From positions 2,720,001 to 2,784,000 of the forward strand of contig NZ_CP137555.1 in NCBI RefSeq assembly GCF_033723955.1: a stretch of DNA of 64,000 bases, read 5' to 3'. The stretch comes from Microbulbifer pacificus (GTDB taxonomy: Bacteria > Pseudomonadota > Gammaproteobacteria > Pseudomonadales > Cellvibrionaceae). Made by a program: the position numbers and the translations under genes. Under the pieces are notes generated by a model, which was not told where the DNA came from, ran no database searches, and worked only from the letters and a program-made list of their open reading frames with translations. Of the stretch, positions 15,546-25,549 are shown one piece after another. Each line of letters starts with the position of its first letter. Position 1 is the stretch's first letter.

Positions 15546-18398
15546 ATGTTAAGGAATCTTCTCAGCTCGGCGGTACTGCTGGCTGCGGTCTCTGCTTCTA
15601 CGATCGGCCTGGTCGGGTGCGACAGGTCCGGCACTGAATCTGCTGCGCCGGCGCAGTCGTCCTCCGAGTTCGTCATCGATTACGACGAGTTCCAGCTGGA
15701 TAACGGCCTGCAGGTGATCTTCCATGTGGACCGCTCCGACCCAGTGGTGGCGGTGTCGCTCACCGCCCATGTGGGTTCCGCGCGGGAGAAGGAGGGGCGC
15801 ACGGGCTTTGCGCACCTGTTCGAGCACCTGTTGTTCCTGGAGTCCGAGAACCTTGGTAAGGGCGGGCTGGATGCGATGAGTGCGCGCATCGGTGGTTCGG
15901 GCGCCAACGGCTCCACTTCCCGCGATGTCACCAACTACTACCAGACGGTGCCGAAAGACGCGCTGGAAAAAATGCTGTGGGCCGAGGCCGACAAGCTGGG
16001 GTGGTTTATCAACACCGTGACCGAGCCGGTACTGGCGAAGGAAAAGCAGGTGGTGAAGAACGAGAAGCGCCAGAGCTACGACAACCGCCCCTACGGCCAC
16101 ATCCAGTACGTGATCGACCGCAACCTGTACCCGGAGGGCCATCCCTACCACTGGCAGGTAATCGGTTCGCTGGAAGACCTGCAGAACGCCACCCTCGACG
16201 ATGTGAAGGAGTTCTTCCGCCGCTGGTACGTGCCCAACAATGTGGTGCTGGTGGTGGCCGGGGATTTTGACACGGTGCAGGCCCGCAAGCTGGTGGAAAA
16301 ATATTTTGCGGAAATCCCCACCGGCCAGGACATCGAGCGCGCCGCCAAGCAACCCGCGAGCCTGAAACAGAGCGTGCGCCGCTACTACGAAGACAACTTT
16401 GCACGCGAGCCGGAGCTGACCCTGGCGTGGCCGGCGGTGGAGCGCTACCACCCGGACAGCTACGCGCTGGCGGTGCTGATGGAATACCTGGCGGAAGGCA
16501 AGCGCGCGCCGCTTTACAAGGTGCTGGTGGAAGACAAGCAGGTCACCGCGGACGTGGCGATGGAGGGTTACGAGTCCGAACTGGCGGGGCAGATCCAACT
16601 GCAGGTACAGGCATTTACCGGGCGCGATCTCGACGAGGTCTACGAGGGCATCCAACAGGCCTTTGCGCAGTTTGAAAAAGACGGCATTGCGGAAGAGGAC
16701 CTGGAGCGGATCAAGGCCGGCCAGGAAGTGGCGTTCTACGAGGGCCTTTCCAGTGTGCTCGGCAAGGGCTTCCAGCTCGCGCAGTATCAGGTGTATACCG
16801 ACAACCCCAGTTATGTCACCGAGGATATCCAACGCCTGCTGGCGGTCACTGCGGATGATGTAAAGCGGGTTTACGAGAAATACATCAAGGGCAAGCCGTT
16901 TGTGGCCGCGAGCTTCGTGCCGCGCGGGCAGGTAGAGCAGGCGCTGGCGGATTCCTCACAAGCGGAAATTGTGGAGGAGAAAATCGTCAACGGCGCCGAG
17001 GAGCAGTTTGATGCTTCCGCCGCAGCGGAATTTGAGAAGACCTCGTCCACGTTCGATCGCTCTAAAGAACCGGCCCTGGGGGCCCCGGCAGAGACAGCGG
17101 TGCCGACGGTGTGGCGCGACATATACGGCAGCGGGATGAAGGTGTTCGGTATCGAGAGCAGCGAGGTCCCCGTAGTCAATTTAAGTATCGTGATCGACGG
17201 TGGCCAGCTGCAGGAGCGGCTCGACAAAACCGGCGTGGCCAACCTCGCTGCCATGCTGATGGAGCGCGGTACCGACAAGCGCACCCCGGAGGAACTGGAA
17301 ACCGAGATCCAGAAACTGGGTGCCAGCATCAACGTGTCTGCCAGTAAGAATTCCATTCGCTTTGACGTCACCACGCTGGCGCGCAATTTCGACAAGGTGT
17401 TCGCGCTGCTGCAGGAAATGCTGCTGGAGCCGCGCTGGGATGCCAAGGAGCTGGAACTGGCGAAGAAGAGCGTTGCCAGCCTGATCCGGCGCCAGGCGGC
17501 GGAACCCAATGCCATTGCCTGCCAGGCATTCGCGCGCCTGCGCTACGGCAAAGACAGTATTCGCGGCTACGACCTGCTGGGTAGTGAGGAGTCCGTGGCG
17601 GCCATCACCATGGATGATCTCAAGGCCTATTACCGGGATTACCTGTCGCCGTCGGTGGCGCGTGTCCATGTGGTGGGAGATGTTCCGGAGATGGAATTCC
17701 GCAAGGCCCTCGGGGCATTGGCCAAGAGCTGGCCGGCGAAGCCGGTAACTATCCTCAATGCGAATTCCGAGCCGGCAAAACCGGGTATTTATTTTGTGGA
17801 TGTGTCGGGGGCGAAACAGTCGGTACTGCGCATCGGCCGCCCCGCCATGTCGGCACTGTCGGATGACTATTACCCGGCGGTATTCACCAACTACATCCTC
17901 GGCGGCGGCGGCTTCGCCTCGCGCCTCACCCAGCAGCTGCGCGAGGGCAAGGGTTACACCTACGGCATCCGCTCCATGGTAGACGGGGAAAAAGATCTGG
18001 GCACCTTTGCCATCGGTACCGGCGTGCGCGCCAACGTCACCGCGGAATCCGTGCAGCTGATCGACGAAATCCTCAAGGACTATGCGCCGACCTACACTGA
18101 GCAGGATCTGGAAACCTCGCGCGCCTATCTGGTCCGCAGCAACGCCCGCGCGTTTGAAACTGCCCGCGCCAAACTGAGCCTGCTGGAAAAAATGAGTGAA
18201 TTCCGCTGGCCCGCCGACTATGTGCGCAAACACGAGGCCATCGCCAAAGCCATGAGCGTAGAAAAAGTGCAGCAAATCGCCGAAGAATACATGCAACCGG
18301 ATTCCATGATCTGGGTGGTGGTGGGCGATCGCGCCACGCAATTTGGTCGGCTCGAAGAACTCGGCTTGGGTGAAGTAACGCTACTGGACAGCAATTAA
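15546..18398 (+). CDS. M16 family zinc metalloprotease, lipoprotein
   Basis: A 950-residue two-repeat insulinase-type peptidase with a lipobox (LVGC, Cys25) and hence probably membrane-anchored in the periplasm. The first half is the active unit: HLFEH at 90-94 is the inverted HxxEH zinc motif and Glu173 (in KNEKR) the third ligand. The second half (from about 510) has the inactive partner domain, ending with the GGGGFASRLTQQLREGKGYTYG pattern that closes the chamber. Such PqqL/pitrilysin-like proteins degrade short peptides. The start is supported by the signal peptide. A terminator follows. No pqq genes are nearby, so a cofactor role is unlikely. Confidence 0.92.
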   Translation: MLRNLLSSAVLLAAVSASTIGLVGCDRSGTESAAPAQSSSEFVIDYDEFQLDNGLQVIFHVDRSDPVVAVSLTAHVGSAREKEGRTGFAHLFEHLLFLESENLGKGGLDAMSARIGGSGANGSTSRDVTNYYQTVPKDALEKMLWAEADKLGWFINTVTEPVLAKEKQVVKNEKRQSYDNRPYGHIQYVIDRNLYPEGHPYHWQVIGSLEDLQNATLDDVKEFFRRWYVPNNVVLVVAGDFDTVQARKLVEKYFAEIPTGQDIERAAKQPASLKQSVRRYYEDNFAREPELTLAWPAVERYHPDSYALAVLMEYLAEGKRAPLYKVLVEDKQVTADVAMEGYESELAGQIQLQVQAFTGRDLDEVYEGIQQAFAQFEKDGIAEEDLERIKAGQEVAFYEGLSSVLGKGFQLAQYQVYTDNPSYVTEDIQRLLAVTADDVKRVYEKYIKGKPFVAASFVPRGQVEQALADSSQAEIVEEKIVNGAEEQFDASAAAEFEKTSSTFDRSKEPALGAPAETAVPTVWRDIYGSGMKVFGIESSEVPVVNLSIVIDGGQLQERLDKTGVANLAAMLMERGTDKRTPEELETEIQKLGASINVSASKNSIRFDVTTLARNFDKVFALLQEMLLEPRWDAKELELAKKSVASLIRRQAAEPNAIACQAFARLRYGKDSIRGYDLLGSEESVAAITMDDLKAYYRDYLSPSVARVHVVGDVPEMEFRKALGALAKSWPAKPVTILNANSEPAKPGIYFVDVSGAKQSVLRIGRPAMSALSDDYYPAVFTNYILGGGGFASRLTQQLREGKGYTYGIRSMVDGEKDLGTFAIGTGVRANVTAESVQLIDEILKDYAPTYTEQDLETSRAYLVRSNARAFETARAKLSLLEKMSEFRWPADYVRKHEAIAKAMSVEKVQQIAEEYMQPDSMIWVVVGDRATQFGRLEELGLGEVTLLDSN

Positions 18399-18465
18399 TT
18401 GTCGCAGATGGGGACGAGGTATCCCCATGCAAGTAACGGGTACGTCAGGCTCATTAGCATGAATT

Positions 18466-18496
18466 TAGCCGGCTTCAAAAATAAGCCGGCTTTTTT
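18466..18496 (+). terminator. Terminator of the M16 protease gene
   Basis: AGCCGGCTT (18466-18474) and AAGCCGGCT (18483-18491) form a stem followed by six Ts. It is about 70 bases past the stop. A smaller GGGGA/TCCCC hairpin lies before it. Confidence 0.85.
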
Positions 18497-18684
18497 ATGA
18501 GGGTTTGTTTAAAAGTGCACATATCGATGACGTATTGGTCGCAATTTGGGGGCATAGACTGCCGTATCGGGCGATCGGAAATGTATACTGCGCCATCTCC
18601 TGCAGCGACTTCACCAGTGGGTGGCTAGGTCCGCAATGGGAAAATAACAACAACTGCGGGCGCAAGCCCAGGAACCTGACTGCT

Positions 18685-21111
18685 GTGAAAAAACTGTCTT
18701 TTCTTCCCCTTATTGTGTCACTGGCTGCCTGCGGCGGCGGTGGTGGTTCCGATAACGCCTCCGAGGATCAGGGCGGCAATGGTTCTGGTGGGCAGGGTCT
18801 CAGTGCACCATCCATCAAGCTTTCATCCACGCTGGGTGACATTACTCGCGAGAACACTCCCAAGCTAGCCAGGGTAGTGGTAGACCTGCTGCACGCAGGG
18901 CGTGATGTGCATCAGATATGGGACAGGGGGCAATACTTCAATAATTTCACTCGGGGAGAAGAGTCCGGCAGTTGCGAAGGTGGTGGTAAATACAAGATCC
19001 GACTCTCTGACGATGGCAAGCGCCTTCGAGAGAGCTACGACAATTGCAGTCTGTTCGACTATTCCACGCAGCAGGAAATCACCGTAAATGGTGACATGCA
19101 GACGGATTTTTCCGGTATCGACGCCAGCGGAAATTTTCAGGTAAATCAGATTTATCGGGATTACAAAATCACCGAAGGCAGCGGCCAATGGGAAACCGTT
19201 GACGCGATCATCGCCTACAAAGGCAACAATATTGCGGATTCCGGTGTGCAGCCTCAGGTCACTTTAACCCTGCGCGCGGTGAACAGCATTGAAGGCACTA
19301 TCAATGCAGAAGACTTTCGCATATCCATAACCGACAGCCTGGATTTTATTAGTAACCTCAACGGGGCAGTCGGTGTCGGCGGTGCCGTGGAGTATGTTGG
19401 CATCGGTACCACGCAACTTGGTTTCGATGAAAACCGAGGCAGTTTTCTGTTGAGCGGCAGCGGTAACGATCGTGGGGAAGTTGCGATCAGATATGGTGCT
19501 GTGGATGTCTTGTTTGATGCAGGTGGCGACGACCAAAGCGAGTACGGTCTGCGTATTCCCATGGGCGAAACGGGTGGCATTCCGCTCTTCGGAACCGAAC
19601 CGTCGCAACCCTATGTTCAAACCCAGCAGGTGGGGAATCAGGAAAGGCGCAATGTCGATGGCAACGCGACTACAAGTGTTTCAGTGTTGCCGAATTTTGG
19701 CGATGCGGGTGGCCGCCTGCTGGGGTTTACGCTTCAGGTAGACGCCGTCCGCCTGCAAGGTAGGCCGGATGACTACCATACGCCACCGGCTGAAGAATTA
19801 CCGTTTGAATACACCATCACCCAGCCAGTAGCTGGCCTATTCCGGATCGAAACCCACGGCGATCTCGGTGCCGATGTGGCGGCGTTCGAGGCGACGTTTT
19901 TCGCCACGAACGCGCTAGGCAACGAGAGCAATCCTCCTCTTCCCGCTATGATCTATCTCTATCGGGATACGGATTCCGATGGTATCGCCGATTTCACCGA
20001 CGATGACGATGATAATGATGGCGTCCCTGATCACCGAGACGCACTGCCGAGAGATCCCACGGAAACCGAGGACGCCGATGGCGACGGTATCGGTGACAAC
20101 GCCGACCTCGACGACGATAACGATGGTATTGAAGATACTGCTGATTTTTACCCGTACGACCGTTACTGTTACTTGGAGGCAGATGGTGATGGTGAACGCT
20201 GCTTACTCCATAGCGTGGGCGGCAACAGCTATGGAAAGATCCTGGACCGGAATGGCATTGTTTACTTCTACAAAACGGGAAGCCTAGAAGTGAAGCGCTG
20301 GGATTCCCTTACTCAACACTTCTTGCCTTCAATCCATCTGGAGCCTGCGTCGGTCGGATCCGTCGGGCAATTCAACACGTTGTATTACGCGGAGCCGCAA
20401 CATGCGCTCTACATTAAATACGATGACAGGGTGTATTCACGGATTGGCCTCAATGCCACCACTTTGGTGGAAAATTTCTACGTGCGAGGACCGTCTACTG
20501 AAGAGGCGTGGGAGCTGTACGGAGTAGACTTTGCCGAAAACTATGTGGTGTTGTTGGGGCAGAGTACCAATGGTTATGAACGTTATAGCTATGACTTGAC
20601 AGGTGCCTTGGGAGCGACTTATTCGGAAGCTCGCCAACACTATGATGCCACCCAGTACCGGTATGTTGATTCCGCGCGCTTCTGTACGATCGGCTACAAG
20701 CTGGATGTGGTGACCGGTGGCTTTATCGATATCGCCTCTGGCAGCGACTTTGACGGCCCGTGTGGTTACATGCGTATCCAGACCGGCCGCCAGCCAATCG
20801 TATCGCCAGACGGCACACGTGCGGTGATTTCAGGCGGTGTTATTATCAATGCCGATCAGGAAGTTGTGGGAACCGGTAATGTCTCTTTCCGTACCCATGA
20901 TATCGGCTGGACCAATGCTGGGATCTACTATCTGAACTCGACCGCCGAAACACTTGATCGCTACGACAACAATGGGGAGCTGCTGGAGAGTCTGCCGCTA
21001 GAGCGTCAGGAAACTGTTGGCAAGCTACTGATCAATGATGACCATCTGATCTGGTTCGACGGTGCGCTGCCAAAAGTGGTGCGTCTGCCATTATCTAGCA
21101 GTAAGAACTAA
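18685..21111 (+). CDS. Large lipoprotein with Asp-rich calcium-binding-type segment
   Basis: About 808 residues from a GTG start at 18685, which gives a clean lipoprotein signal (VKKLSFLPLIVSLAAC, Cys16) followed by a glycine-rich tether. Residues of about 17-425 are beta-rich with no family I recognise. Residues of about 427-492 carry repeated DxDxDG-type units (DTDSDGIADF, DADGDGIGDN, DDDNDGIEDT) like thrombospondin type 3 repeats, which bind calcium. The last 315 residues look like a beta-propeller or similar repeat domain (repeating short strands with Tyr and Asp). It is likely exposed at the cell surface. A frame continuing upstream to 18505 is open but does not look coding. The function is unknown. 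Confidence 0.8.
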   Translation: MKKLSFLPLIVSLAACGGGGGSDNASEDQGGNGSGGQGLSAPSIKLSSTLGDITRENTPKLARVVVDLLHAGRDVHQIWDRGQYFNNFTRGEESGSCEGGGKYKIRLSDDGKRLRESYDNCSLFDYSTQQEITVNGDMQTDFSGIDASGNFQVNQIYRDYKITEGSGQWETVDAIIAYKGNNIADSGVQPQVTLTLRAVNSIEGTINAEDFRISITDSLDFISNLNGAVGVGGAVEYVGIGTTQLGFDENRGSFLLSGSGNDRGEVAIRYGAVDVLFDAGGDDQSEYGLRIPMGETGGIPLFGTEPSQPYVQTQQVGNQERRNVDGNATTSVSVLPNFGDAGGRLLGFTLQVDAVRLQGRPDDYHTPPAEELPFEYTITQPVAGLFRIETHGDLGADVAAFEATFFATNALGNESNPPLPAMIYLYRDTDSDGIADFTDDDDDNDGVPDHRDALPRDPTETEDADGDGIGDNADLDDDNDGIEDTADFYPYDRYCYLEADGDGERCLLHSVGGNSYGKILDRNGIVYFYKTGSLEVKRWDSLTQHFLPSIHLEPASVGSVGQFNTLYYAEPQHALYIKYDDRVYSRIGLNATTLVENFYVRGPSTEEAWELYGVDFAENYVVLLGQSTNGYERYSYDLTGALGATYSEARQHYDATQYRYVDSARFCTIGYKLDVVTGGFIDIASGSDFDGPCGYMRIQTGRQPIVSPDGTRAVISGGVIINADQEVVGTGNVSFRTHDIGWTNAGIYYLNSTAETLDRYDNNGELLESLPLERQETVGKLLINDDHLIWFDGALPKVVRLPLSSSKN

Positions 21112-21246
21112 GAGTGTGTTCCTGAGGCGAATAACAGCGTTGTCGATTGTGATGGAGAACTAGCGCTTACATTTTCAGGTAACGCTATAGGAAGCTAAAG
21201 CGATCAGAATCGAGCGCCGTATGATGGCGGCGTTTGTCGCCCAGTT

Positions 21247-21708
21247 ATGAATGGAATCATGAACAACGTATGCAAGCCATTTCTATTGTTGGAAATATTG
21301 GTCGGCTTCGCGCCGACCGTATTTTTCTTGCTGATCGACTCATTTCTGGCGATGTGGGGAGTTTTCGCCGTCGGTGCGCTTGGTGAGGATTTCAATATTC
21401 ATGCGGGCTTTGAGTATTTCGTCATCCTTGCTCAATGGTTGGGGCTCTGGGGCGTCCTCTACGTAGCCGCGCTGGTATGGCACGGGGTAACGTCATTTAC
21501 TATTCCGCGCAGTATCAGAGTGTTTCTCGTATTCGGGCTGTTTTCTCTCGGATATAGAAACTTTCCCTTCTTCGAGTCACTGGTCATTGACGGTGTCTAT
21601 CACTCCCCGATTACCTGGATCGTTCTGCTGCCAGCCGCGGTAAGTATTCACATCCTGTTTTTAGGTCGCGCCTACCTTATGCGAAATAACGCCTTAAGCG
21701 ACGCCTAG
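21247..21708 (+). CDS. Small hydrophobic membrane protein
   Basis: A 153-residue protein with about four membrane segments (roughly 10-38, 55-80, 90-110 and 122-142) and short polar loops. I do not recognise a family. A second ATG four codons in is possible. No partner is apparent: it sits between the Asp-rich lipoprotein and a GST on the same strand, with more than 100 bases on each side. GC content is somewhat below the window average. Confidence 0.65.
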   Translation: MNGIMNNVCKPFLLLEILVGFAPTVFFLLIDSFLAMWGVFAVGALGEDFNIHAGFEYFVILAQWLGLWGVLYVAALVWHGVTSFTIPRSIRVFLVFGLFSLGYRNFPFFESLVIDGVYHSPITWIVLLPAAVSIHILFLGRAYLMRNNALSDA

Positions 21709-21813
21709 CCGGTTGGAATGCGACATTTACTATCTAGTGGGGCCCAATCACGCGGCGTTGGAGGGTTGCTAAACTTCTATTCCCCAACCTGAATCCAACG
21801 CGGTATCCAGAAA

Positions 21814-22506
21814 GTGCTGGACTACAAACTCTACTACTGGGACCTGCCATTTCGTGGTGTGTTCATCGAAATGTTTCTGGCGGATGTGGGTGCCAGTTAC
21901 GCGCTCCACGATGCCAGTGAAATTTACCCAGAGCGCAGCCTCAAGATCGAAAACCCGGGCATGGCGCCCCCCTACCTGTACGATTGGAAAAGCAAAAAGT
22001 ACTTTGCCCAGCTGCCGGCGATTATGATGCACCTGGCGCGTGAGTACGACTATCTTCCCAAACGCGCCGAGACCCACACCCTCGCCCTGAAAATCCTCCT
22101 CGACTGCAACGACGTGCTGCTGGAAATCACCAATTACCACGGTATGGTGATGTGGAACAAAAACAGCTGGGACGAATTCCGCAACGGCCGCCTTGCGGAC
22201 TGGATGGAAATCTTTGAAAAGACCGGCTTGGAACACGGCCTTAAAGCCGGCGGTGGCTATCTGCTGGGCACAACCATTTCCGTGGCGGATATCGCGACCG
22301 CGGCGCTGTTCGGCACCATGGTGTATGCCTTCCCCGTTCTCGAAGAGGACCTGCAGGAAAACGCGCCCCACATTGCGCAGCTGGTAAAGCATGTCGAGGC
22401 GCGCAAGCCCATTCAGGCAATGCTGGAGAGGCGCCGGGTGGTGTGGGAGCGGGGCTATTGCGGGGGGCAGATCGAGAGCTCGCTGCGCAAGGTGTTGGGC
22501 CAGTAA
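21814..22506 (+). CDS. Glutathione S-transferase-like protein
   Basis: A 230-residue protein with a GST fold. The N-terminal thioredoxin-like part begins YKLYYWDLPFRGVFIEMFLADVG and contains the PYLYDWKS and LPAIMMHLAREY elements. The helical C-terminal domain contains GTTISVADIATAALFGTM. It starts at a GTG (21814), which is the first usable start codon after an in-frame stop. The active-site residue is not obvious, so binding rather than catalysis is possible. Its stop codon abuts the stop of the convergent permease gene with no spacer. Confidence 0.85.
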   Translation: MLDYKLYYWDLPFRGVFIEMFLADVGASYALHDASEIYPERSLKIENPGMAPPYLYDWKSKKYFAQLPAIMMHLAREYDYLPKRAETHTLALKILLDCNDVLLEITNYHGMVMWNKNSWDEFRNGRLADWMEIFEKTGLEHGLKAGGGYLLGTTISVADIATAALFGTMVYAFPVLEEDLQENAPHIAQLVKHVEARKPIQAMLERRRVVWERGYCGGQIESSLRKVLGQ

Positions 22507-23712
22507 TCAGGCCAGCAGCTGGAATGCAATCAGTGCTGCGCACAGCAGGAAACCGGCCGCAGGGCACCACAGTGGATAGCGGGTTACGCCCGCTTCCACC
22601 GGCTCCTGGCGCAGCTTGATCACCACCAGGCAAAGGTTCACCAGCGAAAATATTATCAGCATGATAAATGCGGTGATTTTGGCCAGGATCGTGAGTGGCA
22701 ACCAGAGGGCGAATACCAGAATGCAGCCCGCCACCAGCAAGGTCGAAACGACCGGGGTCTGTGTCCGGGCATTGAGCCGGGAAAATAGTGTCGGTGCCAT
22801 GCCTTTATTTGCCATGCCATACAGCAGCCTGGATGCCATGATGATCTGTACCAGCGCGCCGTTCACCACCGCAAACATGCTGATGACTCCGATAAACTGC
22901 GTCGAGTAGCCGGCATTGCTCACCATGGTCGCCAGCGGCGCGCCACTCTGTGCCAGTGTATGGATGGGGATGGTGCGTACCGCGAATGCCGCCACCAGTA
23001 TGTAGAGCAGGGTGGATACGCCAATGGCGATCAGTATTGCCCACGGCAGTGTCCGGCGCGGGTTCTTCACTTCCTCGGCAATATTCACCATATCCTCAAA
23101 ACCGATATACGCATAAAACGCCAGGAAGCTGCCGACAAGTAGTCCGGGCCAGGCGGCCATTTCGGGGAAAGCGAACACCCGTTGCCACTCCTGCACCGCT
23201 GGAGCCTCGCGGCTGACGAAAATGACAAACAGCAGGCCGCCTACTTCCACCAGGGTGATGAGGGTTACCGTGAGCGCAGATTCATTGATGCCCCACAGCG
23301 CAATCAACGTGAGCACCACTAACAGCAGGGTGATGGCGAGGTATTCCGGTACCTGGATAAAGAGTTCCAGGTAACCGACGAAGCCGTTGGCAATGGTCGC
23401 CGCCGAGACGATGCCGGTGATCGCCACCAGCACGCCGACCAGCTGCGCGAACCAGCGCCGCTGCCAGGCCTGATAGATGTAGGCGGCCGAGCCCGCGCTC
23501 TGTGGATAACGTGAAGAAAGTTCGGCATAAGACAGAGCGGTAAATGCGGCAATAATCCCCGCCAGCAGGAAGGCGTAGGGCAGGGATAGCCCGGTTTCAT
23601 CTGCCACCTTGCCGATCAGGGCATAGATGCCGGCACCGACGATGGTACCGATACCGTAGAAGCTGGTTGCTGGCAGGGACAGTGATCGTTTCAGGGCGAC
23701 CCGTTCTGACAC
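22507..23712 (-). CDS. APC superfamily amino acid permease
   Basis: A 401-residue transporter with about 11-12 membrane segments. The first helix has the substrate-binding break (GIGTIVGAGIYALIG), and helix 6 has FYAYIGFEDMVNIAEEVKNP, both typical of the amino acid/polyamine/organocation superfamily. It should import an amino acid or related amine with protons. It is shorter than most members (about 450-500 residues) but complete at both ends. It lies downstream of the aldehyde dehydrogenase on the same strand, but a terminator separates them. Confidence 0.9.
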   Translation of the reverse strand: MSERVALKRSLSLPATSFYGIGTIVGAGIYALIGKVADETGLSLPYAFLLAGIIAAFTALSYAELSSRYPQSAGSAAYIYQAWQRRWFAQLVGVLVAITGIVSAATIANGFVGYLELFIQVPEYLAITLLLVVLTLIALWGINESALTVTLITLVEVGGLLFVIFVSREAPAVQEWQRVFAFPEMAAWPGLLVGSFLAFYAYIGFEDMVNIAEEVKNPRRTLPWAILIAIGVSTLLYILVAAFAVRTIPIHTLAQSGAPLATMVSNAGYSTQFIGVISMFAVVNGALVQIIMASRLLYGMANKGMAPTLFSRLNARTQTPVVSTLLVAGCILVFALWLPLTILAKITAFIMLIIFSLVNLCLVVIKLRQEPVEAGVTRYPLWCPAAGFLLCAALIAFQLLA

Positions 23713-23752
23713 GCTATTCCTCCGGCAATGGTTCTAACCAGTGTAGCGGTAT

Positions 23753-23777
23753 AAAAAAGGGGAGCCTAAGCTCCCCG
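23753..23777 (-). terminator. Terminator of the aldehyde dehydrogenase gene
   Basis: GGGGAGC and GCTCCCC arms (23759-23765 and 23770-23776) enclose a 4-base loop and are followed on the minus strand by a six-T run. Confidence 0.8.
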
Positions 23778-23803
23778 AGGGACCTCACAGGATGAGGGTT
23801 ACA

Positions 23804-25324
23804 TCAAAAGAACCCGAGCGGGTTGGTGTCGTAACTGACAAGCAGATTCTTGGTTTGCTGGTAGTGTTCCAGCGCCTTTTTATGGGTCTCGCGGCCGATA
23901 CCGGATTTCTTGTAGCCGCCGAAGGCGGCGTGGGCTGGATACTGGTGGTAGCAGTTGGTCCATACCCGGCCGGCCTGGATATTGCGCCCCATACGGAAGG
24001 CCAGATTCATATCCCGGGTCCACACACCGGCGCCGAGACCGTATTCCGTGTCGTTGGCGATTGCCAGCGCCTCGGCCTCGTCTTTGAAGGTGGTCACGCC
24101 CACTACCGGGCCGAAAATTTCTTCCTGGAAAACTCGCATCTGGTTGTGACCTTTTAGCAGGGTCGGCTGCACGTAGTAACCCTTCTGGAACTCGCCGCCG
24201 AGATCTGCCGCGCCGCCGCCGAAGATCACTTCCGCGCCCTCGCGCTGGCCGATTTCGATATAGGTCATGATGCGGTCGAACTGCTCAAGTGACGCCTGGG
24301 CGCCAATCTGGGTTTCCATATCCAGCGGGTTGCCGCGCTTGATCGCCTTGGTGCGCTCCACCACACACTGCATGAACTCGTCGTAGATGGATTCCTGGAT
24401 CAGCGCGCGCGATGGGCAGGTACACACCTCACCCTGGTTGAAGAAGGCCAGCACCAGACCTTCCACCGCCTTGCTGATGAATTCGTCTTCCTGCCGCATC
24501 ACGTCGGCGAAGTAGATATTGGGGGATTTGCCGCCCAGCTCGACCGTAGACGGGATCAGGCTTTCCGCGGCGCATTTCAGGATATGGCCGCCCACCGCGG
24601 TGGAACCGGTGAAGGCAATCTTGGCAATGCGCTTGCTGGTGGCCAGTGCCTGGCCGGCTTCCTCGCCAATACCGTTGACGATATTTACCACGCCCGCGGG
24701 CAGCAGGTCGCCGATCAGTTCCATCAGAACCAGAATGGACGCGGGAGTCTGCTCGGCGGGCTTCAGCACCACGCAGTTGCCGGCGGCCAGCGCCGGCGCG
24801 AGTTTCCACGCGGCCATCAACAGCGGGAAGTTCCACGGAATAATCTGGCCGACAACACCAAGCGGTTCGTGTAAGTGATAGGAAACGGTGTGTTCGTCCA
24901 GCTCCGCCATACTGCCCTCTTGGGCGCGCAGGCAGCCGGCGAAGTAGCGGAAGTGATCCACGCACAGGGGAATATCCGCAGCGATGGTTTCCCGCACCGC
25001 CTTGCCGTTGTCCCAGGTTTCCGCCACCGCGAGCAGTTCCAGGTTCTGTTCGATGCGGTCGGCAATTCTCAGCAGTAGGTTTGAGCGCGCTGCGGCGGCC
25101 GTCTTTCCCCAGGCGCTTTTGGCGGAGTGGGCGGCGTCAAGCGCCAGTTCGATATCGGCGGCGGTGGAGCGGGGTACCTCGCAGAATGCCTCGCCGGTGA
25201 CCGGGGAAATATTTTCCATGTAATCGCCGGACACCGGAGCGACCCATTCGCCACCGATGAAATTCTCATAACGCGGTTTGAAGTTGATAAGTGCGCCATC
25301 TCGGCCGGGTTGTGCATAGATCAT
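23804..25324 (-). CDS. NAD-dependent aldehyde dehydrogenase (ExaC/AldB type)
   Basis: A 506-residue enzyme, the usual length for acetaldehyde dehydrogenases of the ExaC/AldB group. It oxidises short aldehydes to acids with NAD. The catalytic cysteine is Cys301 (NQGEVC), with a second Cys at 303 that is typical of this group. The general base is Glu262 (VELGG), and the NAD loop is FTGSTAVGG (238-246). The ATG at 25324 has an AGAGGAAA ribosome binding site. A GTG 13 codons upstream is also in frame. It is divergent from an AraC-type regulator, its likely controller. No alcohol dehydrogenase or PQQ genes lie next to it. Confidence 0.93.
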   Translation of the reverse strand: MIYAQPGRDGALINFKPRYENFIGGEWVAPVSGDYMENISPVTGEAFCEVPRSTAADIELALDAAHSAKSAWGKTAAAARSNLLLRIADRIEQNLELLAVAETWDNGKAVRETIAADIPLCVDHFRYFAGCLRAQEGSMAELDEHTVSYHLHEPLGVVGQIIPWNFPLLMAAWKLAPALAAGNCVVLKPAEQTPASILVLMELIGDLLPAGVVNIVNGIGEEAGQALATSKRIAKIAFTGSTAVGGHILKCAAESLIPSTVELGGKSPNIYFADVMRQEDEFISKAVEGLVLAFFNQGEVCTCPSRALIQESIYDEFMQCVVERTKAIKRGNPLDMETQIGAQASLEQFDRIMTYIEIGQREGAEVIFGGGAADLGGEFQKGYYVQPTLLKGHNQMRVFQEEIFGPVVGVTTFKDEAEALAIANDTEYGLGAGVWTRDMNLAFRMGRNIQAGRVWTNCYHQYPAHAAFGGYKKSGIGRETHKKALEHYQQTKNLLVSYDTNPLGFF

Positions 25325-25549
25325 CGCTGTTTTCCTCTTCGGGATGCTTATTGTGTTTGCCACTCCTGCAGGCGTTGTTATCTGCCGTTGCCGGGAGTAG
25401 TCTTGAACACCGGGCGTAAAGCCCGGTTATTCCGGTTTGAGCGATGAAAAAATATAACTTCCGGTGATTCGCGGCTTTCCTCTGAGTACAGATCAGTTGA
25501 CCCTGAATCCAGCCTGCGGGCACCGACAGCAATAAAATCGATAAAAACC
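25325..25549. promoter_or_regulatory. Divergent control region between aldehyde dehydrogenase and AraC regulator
   Basis: This 225-base region must hold both promoters. It contains a 7-bp inverted repeat (ACCGGGC at 25409-25415 and GCCCGGT at 25421-25427), about 85 bases upstream of the dehydrogenase ATG, plus a second CCGGTTT half at 25432-25438. These are candidate operator sites for the adjacent AraC protein. No promoter hexamers could be called with confidence. Confidence 0.45.

Noticed and set aside
15549..16832. Minus-strand open frame opposite the M16 protease
   Set aside because: It is a shadow of a clear protease with an HxxEH motif, and shows no domain or ribosome binding site of its own.
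18505..18684. 60-codon upstream extension of the Asp-rich lipoprotein
   Set aside because: The signal peptide and lipobox begin at the GTG at 18685. The extension would bury them.
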